This document shows, piece by piece, positions 55,208-59,312 of a stretch of DNA of 59,312 bases (positions are counted from its first letter, which is position 1; every line of letters begins with the position of its first letter). This DNA is from Lachnospiraceae bacterium (GTDB lineage Bacteria > Bacillota > Clostridia > Lachnospirales > Lachnospiraceae). A program made the position numbers and the translations under genes. A model generated the notes under the pieces. It saw only the letters and a program-made list of their open reading frames with translations, was not told the DNA's origin and ran no database searches. The stretch lies in contig JAETQH010000023.1 of the NCBI GenBank assembly GCA_021770785.1, forward strand, positions 1-59,312, given 5' to 3'.

Positions 55208-55642
55208 TCACAAGAGAAGTGGTTCGCCCATTTCCTGTAAAAGTTCATTGGCATCCATAACGGACAGTTTCTTTTCAAGAGCAAAGATAAGGATGGAATC
55301 CCGTTTGTTTTTTGAATAGAGTTGTCCGTTTTTTGAGAGGGTAAGTGCACGTCCGGTATCGGAAAGATTAAGGGAAAGCGCAAGACATAAAGCAATGACT
55401 TTGTCGCGGGACGGGTTGCGTCTGCCGTCTAAAATCTGATAGCCGTAATTGCGCTGCAGTCCTGCGTCTGCGATTAATTGAGAGGCAGTCATATGGTGAA
55501 GGCGCATCTGTTCACTGATATACTCGGGAAAGGTAATGAATAACCTGGCATTAGAAAGGGTGTCGGTATATTGTTTCAGTTCAGAAGTGTTTTTTATGGA
55601 AGTAAGAAGTTTCATTAATTCTCCGGTTGTTTTGTCAGTCAT
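55208..55642 (-). CDS. XRE-like helix-turn-helix regulator
   Basis: A 144-residue protein. Residues about 40-105 form a Cro/C1-type helix-turn-helix (QLIADAGLQRNYGYQILDGRRNPSRDKVIALCLAL). The remainder is helical. It is divergent from the Ser/Thr kinase gene, sharing a 144-bp gap that contains an AAAATAAT/ATTATTTT dyad (55668-55686), a likely operator. XRE-kinase pairs of this sort occur in related gut clostridia as I recall, but their joint role is not established. Confidence 0.8.
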   Translation of the reverse strand: MTDKTTGELMKLLTSIKNTSELKQYTDTLSNARLFITFPEYISEQMRLHHMTASQLIADAGLQRNYGYQILDGRRNPSRDKVIALCLALSLNLSDTGRALTLSKNGQLYSKNKRDSILIFALEKKLSVMDANELLQEMGEPLLL

Positions 55643-55667
55643 AAGCTCTCCTTGAATAATTATGAAA

Positions 55668-55686
55668 AAAATAATAAAATTATTTT
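55668..55686. promoter_or_regulatory. Possible operator between XRE gene and kinase
   Basis: AAAATAAT and ATTATTTT are exact inverted repeats, three bases apart, in the gap between the two diverging genes. AT-rich dyads are common chance events, so confidence is moderate. Confidence 0.35.
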
Positions 55687-55786
55687 ATGATACTACAACA
55701 TAGCATCATAACGTGTCGCAAAGACAAATGCAAGAAATAATTGTTGGAATTGAGAAGTATGGGAATAGAGATGGGGACGGAGTGGA

Positions 55787-56911
55787 ATGAGACTGTCGGA
55801 GGAATATTGTCTGTCAGAATACCAGGAGCTTGGCAGTTTAAATGGAAATGAGAAAGTACATATTGTAAGAAATAGAATCAATGGTTTGATTTGTGTCCGA
55901 AAGCATCTCACACCGGAACTTTTGGATATTTATACCTTTTTGAAGAACCATCCGAATCCCTATATTCCAAAGATATATGAATGTATATGTGAAGGACATG
56001 AACTCATAGTTATTGAAGAATATTTTACCGGAAAAAATCTGGAGGAAGTATTAAGAGAACGGGAGTTTTCCTTTGGGGAAGCAGGAAGGATTCTGGTCGA
56101 TTTATGCAGAGGACTTCGACCGCTACACGAAGCAGAGCCACCGATTATCTGTAGGGATTTGAAAACAGAAAATGTGATTCTTACCAATGAGGGAGACGTT
56201 AAGCTGATTGATTTTGATATTGCAAGGATTTATCAGCCGGGAAAGGTGAAAGATACGGTTATGATGGGGACGGAAGGCTATGCGGCACCGGAGCAGTTCG
56301 GGTTTGGACAAACGGATGCACGGACGGATATTTATGGAATGGGTGTGTTGCTCAATTATCTGCTTACACATACGTTCCCGTCAGAAAAAATGGCTGTGGG
56401 GCGGATGGAACCGATTATCCGGAAATGTATAAAATTAAACCCGGAGGACAGATATCAATCGGTGGATGAACTGGAAAACGAACTGCAAAATGAATTGAAA
56501 GATGTGCTTGGTGAAAACAGCGAGAATGGCAGAAAAACGCAAATTCCAGTGCAAACAGAAAATGAGCCTTTCTATAAGATACCAGGATTTCGGAGCAGAA
56601 AGTTCTGGAAAATGTGTGTGGCGGTAATTGGCTATGTACTGATTACCACGATTTGTTTTTCGATGGAGATAATGGATGCTAACGGGCAGTTACTTCCGCT
56701 AAGCAGATTAATGTTTGAGCGGTTTATGGTATGGCTGTCACAGATTTTATGGGTGTTTTTTGTCTGTGACTATCGTGGAATACGACAAAAAATACCGGTT
56801 GTAAATCACAAAATGCGCATAGTACGCCTTATGGGATATATTGTGGCAGAATTTATATTTCTTTTTGGTGCTGCAGTAATATGTGTTTTTGTGGAGACGT
56901 TTTTATCTTAA
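55787..56911 (+). CDS. Membrane-anchored Ser/Thr protein kinase
   Basis: A 374-residue Hanks-type kinase. The kinase domain fills about 10-245: candidate ATP-binding Lys39 (CVRKH), Glu of helix C region, catalytic loop CRDLKTEN (Asp124, with Cys in place of the usual His), metal-binding DFD (Asp142) in place of DFG, and GTEGYAAPEQF, the activation-segment signature. Three membrane spans follow at about 271-290, 315-330 and 345-370. There are no PASTA repeats, so it is not the PrkC cell-wall kinase. It stands divergent to an XRE regulator and ends at a terminator. Substrates unknown. Confidence 0.85.
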   Translation: MRLSEEYCLSEYQELGSLNGNEKVHIVRNRINGLICVRKHLTPELLDIYTFLKNHPNPYIPKIYECICEGHELIVIEEYFTGKNLEEVLREREFSFGEAGRILVDLCRGLRPLHEAEPPIICRDLKTENVILTNEGDVKLIDFDIARIYQPGKVKDTVMMGTEGYAAPEQFGFGQTDARTDIYGMGVLLNYLLTHTFPSEKMAVGRMEPIIRKCIKLNPEDRYQSVDELENELQNELKDVLGENSENGRKTQIPVQTENEPFYKIPGFRSRKFWKMCVAVIGYVLITTICFSMEIMDANGQLLPLSRLMFERFMVWLSQILWVFFVCDYRGIRQKIPVVNHKMRIVRLMGYIVAEFIFLFGAAVICVFVETFLS

Positions 56912-57010
56912 AATTGTATTGAAAATAAGAAGTCGTTTACAGAGAATAAAAGTATAAAGAGAAAATGTATGCTCGCTGCATACCAAAAACAGAATAAAGT
57001 TGTTTAATAT

Positions 57011-57053
57011 GAAAGAAGCATAAGACAGGAAGTTTTAGGCTTCTTTCTTTTTA
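57011..57053 (+). terminator. Intrinsic terminator after the kinase gene
   Basis: GAAAGAAGC at 57011-57019 pairs with GCTTCTTTC at 57039-57047, followed by TTTTTA. It overlaps the 3' end of the converging small gene. A second small hairpin, GTATGC/GCATAC, lies at about 56968-56984. Confidence 0.75.
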
Positions 57054-57193
57054 TTTGTTTGCTTCAGATATTCTTTCAATATCATATTGATATATTGCGA
57101 GAAGGAGCGGTCATCTTTTTTCGCAAGAACTTTTAATTGTTCAATGATGTCTGAATCAAGGGTAATACTTACTTTATTTTTTAATGGTTTCAT
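57035..57193 (-). CDS. Ribbon-helix-helix (CopG/Arc-like) small regulator
   Basis: A 52-residue protein too short for most gene finders. KNKVSITLDSDIIEQLKVL gives the beta-strand and first helix and RSFSQYINMILKEYL the second helix of a ribbon-helix-helix DNA-binding fold, as in CopG and antitoxins. GCGAGG lies nine bases before the ATG. No toxin-like gene sits beside it, so it may be an orphan antitoxin or a simple repressor. Confidence 0.75.
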   Translation of the reverse strand: MKPLKNKVSITLDSDIIEQLKVLAKKDDRSFSQYINMILKEYLKQTNKKKEA

Positions 57194-57367
57194 AGAGAAC
57201 CTCGCTTTGTTATTAAAAAAAGGATTTGAATGAAGGCAGACAAGTCTGTGAAACAGATTTCTTTCTTAAATATATACGATAAAAGGTTGACATATGCCAT
57301 AAAGTAAGATAAAGCAGGATAAAGTAGTATTACAAAAGGAAAGAGATTAAAAAAGAACAAGGAGGAT

Positions 57368-57973
57368 ATGGATATGGAAACAAAATTATGTAAGCATTGT
57401 AAAAGTGAGATTCCGAAAGAGGCGAAGGTTTGTCCGAATTGCAGAAAGAAACAGGGCGGCATAGGAAAGTGGATTATCATAGCGATTCTGGCGATTATTT
57501 TAATTGCAGCAGTATCCGGTGGCGGAGATGATAAAACCGACGAGAAACAGGCGGGCAATTCCAATGTCACGGCTGACAGTTCCGCCGCAAAGGGTGATGA
57601 GGTAAAAGAAACGGCAAAGGCTGATGATATGGAAGAAATGGAAATGCCGGTTGAATATATTTCTGTTTCGGCAACAGAACTTTCAGATATTCTTTCAAAT
57701 AATGCAATGAAAGCGCAGAATGACTATAAAGATCAGTATCTGGAAATAACCGGAAAATTAGGAAATATCGACAGTAGCGGAAAATATATTGGGATAGTTT
57801 CCGATAATGATTTTGATTTAACAAATATACAATGTTACATTAAATCCGATGAGCAAAAAGAAGCAATCTTGGAAATGTCGCGCGGAGATGCAATCGTTGT
57901 AAGAGGATATTGCACGGATGTTGGGGAAATCATTGGATATAGCATTGATATAGATGGGATTGAAAAGCAGTAA
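57368..57973 (+). CDS. Zinc-ribbon membrane protein with OB-fold-like C-terminus
   Basis: A 201-residue protein. Cys8, Cys11, Cys22 and Cys25 make an N-terminal zinc ribbon (CKHC, CPNC), then a membrane span at about 33-49, a Gly/Asp-rich linker, and from about 97 a domain that resembles the tRNA_anti-like OB-fold family (YLEITGKLGNIDSSGKYIGI, then GDAIVVRGYCTDVG). The ribbon would be inside the cell and the OB-like domain outside, or the reverse in a reversed insertion. Function unknown. AAGGAGGAT precedes the start. Confidence 0.8.
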   Translation: MDMETKLCKHCKSEIPKEAKVCPNCRKKQGGIGKWIIIAILAIILIAAVSGGGDDKTDEKQAGNSNVTADSSAAKGDEVKETAKADDMEEMEMPVEYISVSATELSDILSNNAMKAQNDYKDQYLEITGKLGNIDSSGKYIGIVSDNDFDLTNIQCYIKSDEQKEAILEMSRGDAIVVRGYCTDVGEIIGYSIDIDGIEKQ

Positions 57974-57993
57974 AATAAACAGGAGCAGAAGGT

Positions 57994-58194
57994 ATGGAGA
58001 TGAGTAATTACCCGGAATGGGGGAAAGAAATATCGAATATAGCAATATCCTGTTCGAATTGTGGTACGGCAAAAGATAAACGAGTTGCGTTTTTCTTGTG
58101 TTTGTTCCTTGGAATTTTTGAGGTACATAAATTTTATGAAGGCCTGGGAGAAACCCCAGACCTTATTTTTATGCCATCACAATTATCGTACTAA
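57994..58194 (+). pseudogene. Truncated TM2-domain protein
   Basis: A 66-codon frame starting with a partial ribbon (CSNCGTAKD) and the first helix of a TM2 domain (KRVAFFLCLFLGIFEVHKFYEG). The second helix that must follow is missing: the sequence switches to unrelated residues (LGETPDLIF...) that run over a terminator hairpin. A full TM2 domain is about 50 residues, so the C-terminal half has been lost. Probably non-functional. Confidence 0.65.
58139..58170 (+). terminator. Intrinsic terminator
   Basis: AAGG and CTGGG arms pair with CCCAG and CCTT with a single C/A mismatch between the two parts of the stem, followed by ATTTTT. It shields the rplM promoter from upstream transcription. Confidence 0.75.
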
Positions 58195-58230
58195 AGCCGG
58201 GAGATTTTAATGTTGACATTAAAAAAATCC

Positions 58231-58259
58231 TTGACACGCAAGGGTTCGTGTAATATAAT
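58231..58259 (+). promoter_or_regulatory. Strong promoter of rplM-rpsI
   Basis: TTGACA at 58231-58236 and TATAAT at 58254-58259 are perfect consensus boxes with the ideal 17-base gap, as expected for ribosomal protein genes. Confidence 0.92.
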
Positions 58260-58269
58260 ATCTAAGTCT

Positions 58270-58406
58270 GTGATAGTGAATTAATGTCAATCCAAAAGCC
58301 CCGGAGTGACATTTAAACTATAAACAATAAGAGAATGCAGCGGCATGTGTCCTGGACATTCACATGGCAAAGCGTTTCGCAAGATTATTTCTAGGAGGAA
58401 GATTCA
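58270..58406 (+). promoter_or_regulatory. rplM leader with hairpins (L13 leader candidate)
   Basis: A leader of about 140 bases with two stems: ATGTCA/TGACAT (58284-58289 with 58307-58312) and CATGTG/CACATG (58344-58349 with 58361-58366). It ends with CTAGGAGGAAG before the rplM start. Such leaders let L13 control its own synthesis in Firmicutes; the match to that class is by position and hairpins only. Confidence 0.5.
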
Positions 58407-58835
58407 ATGAAAACTTTTATGGCTAGCCCAGCTACCATTGATAGAAAATGGTATGTAGTTGACGCTGAAGGTATGACATTAGGACGTTTAGCAACTGAAG
58501 TTGCTAAAGTATTGAGAGGAAAGAATAAAGCAATCTTTACACCGCACATCGATACAGGTGATTATGTAATCGTTGTTAATGCAGAGAAAATCAAAGTAAC
58601 CGGTAAGAAATTAGACCAGAAAATCTACTACAATCACTCCGATTATGTAGGTGGAATGAAAGAGACCACATTGAAAGAAATGTTAGCAAAACACCCGGAA
58701 AGAGTTATCGAGCACGCTGTTAAGGGAATGCTTCCGAAAGGACCTTTAGGAAGGCAGATGTATACAAAATTATTCGTATACGCAGGACCGGATCACAAAC
58801 ATGCAGCTCAGAAACCTGAAGCTTTAACATTTTAA
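58407..58835 (+). CDS. rplM: 50S ribosomal protein L13
   Basis: A 142-residue ribosomal protein with the standard L13 length. [55 protein letters not shown] and the C-terminal [23 protein letters not shown] are all diagnostic. It binds 23S rRNA early in 50S assembly. It is the first gene behind a consensus promoter and a structured leader, with rpsI 16 bases downstream. Confidence 0.98.
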   Translation: MKTFMASPATIDRKWYVVDAEGMTLGRLATEVAKVLRGKNKAIFTPHIDTGDYVIVVNAEKIKVTGKKLDQKIYYNHSDYVGGMKETTLKEMLAKHPERVIEHAVKGMLPKGPLGRQMYTKLFVYAGPDHKHAAQKPEALTF

Positions 58836-58851
58836 TTAGGAGGGAAAAACA

Positions 58852-59244
58852 GTGGCTAATACAAAGTATTACGGAACAGGAAGAAGAAAATCATCTGTTG
58901 CCAGAGTATATTTAGTACCAGGTACAGGTAAAGTTACTATCAATAAAAGAGATATGGACGAATATTTCGGCTTAGAGACCTTAAAGGTTGTGGTACGTCA
59001 GCCATTAGCAGCTACCGAGACAGCTGATAAATTCGATGTTTTAGTAAACGTTCGTGGTGGTGGATACACAGGACAGGCAGGAGCTATCCGTCATGGTATC
59101 GCCCGTGCATTATTAAATGTAGACGCAGATTACAGACCAGTTCTGAAAAAAGCAGGTTTCTTAACCCGTGACCCGCGTATGAAAGAGCGTAAAAAGTACG
59201 GCCTCAAAGCGGCTCGTCGCGCTCCGCAGTTCAGCAAGCGTTAA
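58852..59244 (+). CDS. rpsI: 30S ribosomal protein S9
   Basis: A 130-residue ribosomal protein starting at a GTG after [48 protein letters not shown] and the C-terminal [14 protein letters not shown] tail, whose last Arg reaches the P-site tRNA, identify S9. It is cotranscribed with rplM and followed by a strong terminator. Confidence 0.98.
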   Translation: MANTKYYGTGRRKSSVARVYLVPGTGKVTINKRDMDEYFGLETLKVVVRQPLAATETADKFDVLVNVRGGGYTGQAGAIRHGIARALLNVDADYRPVLKKAGFLTRDPRMKERKKYGLKAARRAPQFSKR

Positions 59245-59263
59245 ATTTTATCAAAATGGCTCA

Positions 59264-59300
59264 AAAAGCCCGGAAAATCAAGGTTTTCCGGGCTTTTGCT
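59264..59300 (+). terminator. Terminator of the rplM-rpsI operon
   Basis: AAAAGCCCGGAAAA and TTTTCCGGGCTTTT form a perfect 14-bp stem around TCAAGG, with T-rich flank. Confidence 0.92.
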
Positions 59301-59312
59301 TTTGATAGGGTT

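Overview
The window looks like the chromosome of a gut-type, Gram-positive clostridium, most probably a member of the Lachnospiraceae (Bacillota). The grounds are strong Shine-Dalgarno sites, sugar-uptake permeases and binding lipoproteins of the LplB/YtcP/LplA kind, an ECF transporter module next to truA and the L13/S9 ribosomal genes, many chemotaxis and two-component proteins, and the shared gene families. The genus cannot be fixed from this sequence alone. Annotation rests on reading motifs and codon context; no database search was run.

Layout. (1) 264-7700: a fructan/sucrose locus behind a LacI-type operator, with two ABC permeases, a binding lipoprotein, a cytoplasmic GH32 enzyme, the remnant of a fructokinase gene that has lost its middle, and a larger GH32 enzyme with an N-terminal LamG-like domain. 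No ATPase is encoded, so a shared one is presumably used. (2) 7701-8681: decayed DNA holding a fragment of an IS66-type helper gene. (3) 8682-20856: a glycan locus read in one direction: a membrane-anchored, domain-permuted GH3, a small membrane protein, a GH2, a GH78 alpha-L-rhamnosidase, a GPH-type sugar symporter, then a LytTR response regulator and a GHKL sensor kinase that probably control it. (4) 21021-33706: a drug/metabolite transporter, a diguanylate cyclase, a chemoreceptor, a sodium symporter coupled to a putative glycosidase lipoprotein and a hybrid sensor kinase, a lone adenine methylase, and a second hybrid kinase whose phospho-accepting His is replaced by Tyr. (5) 33707-47907: glycerol kinase, a Cache-domain chemoreceptor, and a run of housekeeping and regulatory genes (SseB-like, YbaK, DUF308, HD-GYP, TetR, MntP-like, B12/radical SAM, DEDDh exonuclease, VanW). 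(6) 48007-54234: PurM-like protein, Lrp regulator with aminotransferase, TrmL, and ecfA1-ecfA2-ecfT. (7) 54461-59244: truA and rplM-rpsI, usually close neighbours, here separated by about 3.2 kb of accessory genes (XRE regulator, Ser/Thr kinase, ribbon-helix-helix protein, zinc-ribbon/OB protein, truncated TM2 protein).

How the parts work together. Extracellular fructans and rhamnose/galactose-bearing glycans are taken up and cut by two dedicated loci. Second-messenger turnover (GGDEF cyclase, HD-GYP hydrolase) and two chemoreceptors suggest a motile cell that adjusts behaviour to nutrients. The most notable irregularities are the fructokinase deletion, the GH32 with Glu at the nucleophile position, the His-less kinase, a 172-bp inverted-repeat element with a second half copy 20 kb away, a 136-bp highly structured intergenic element inside the ECF operon, and the accessory island between truA and rplM.
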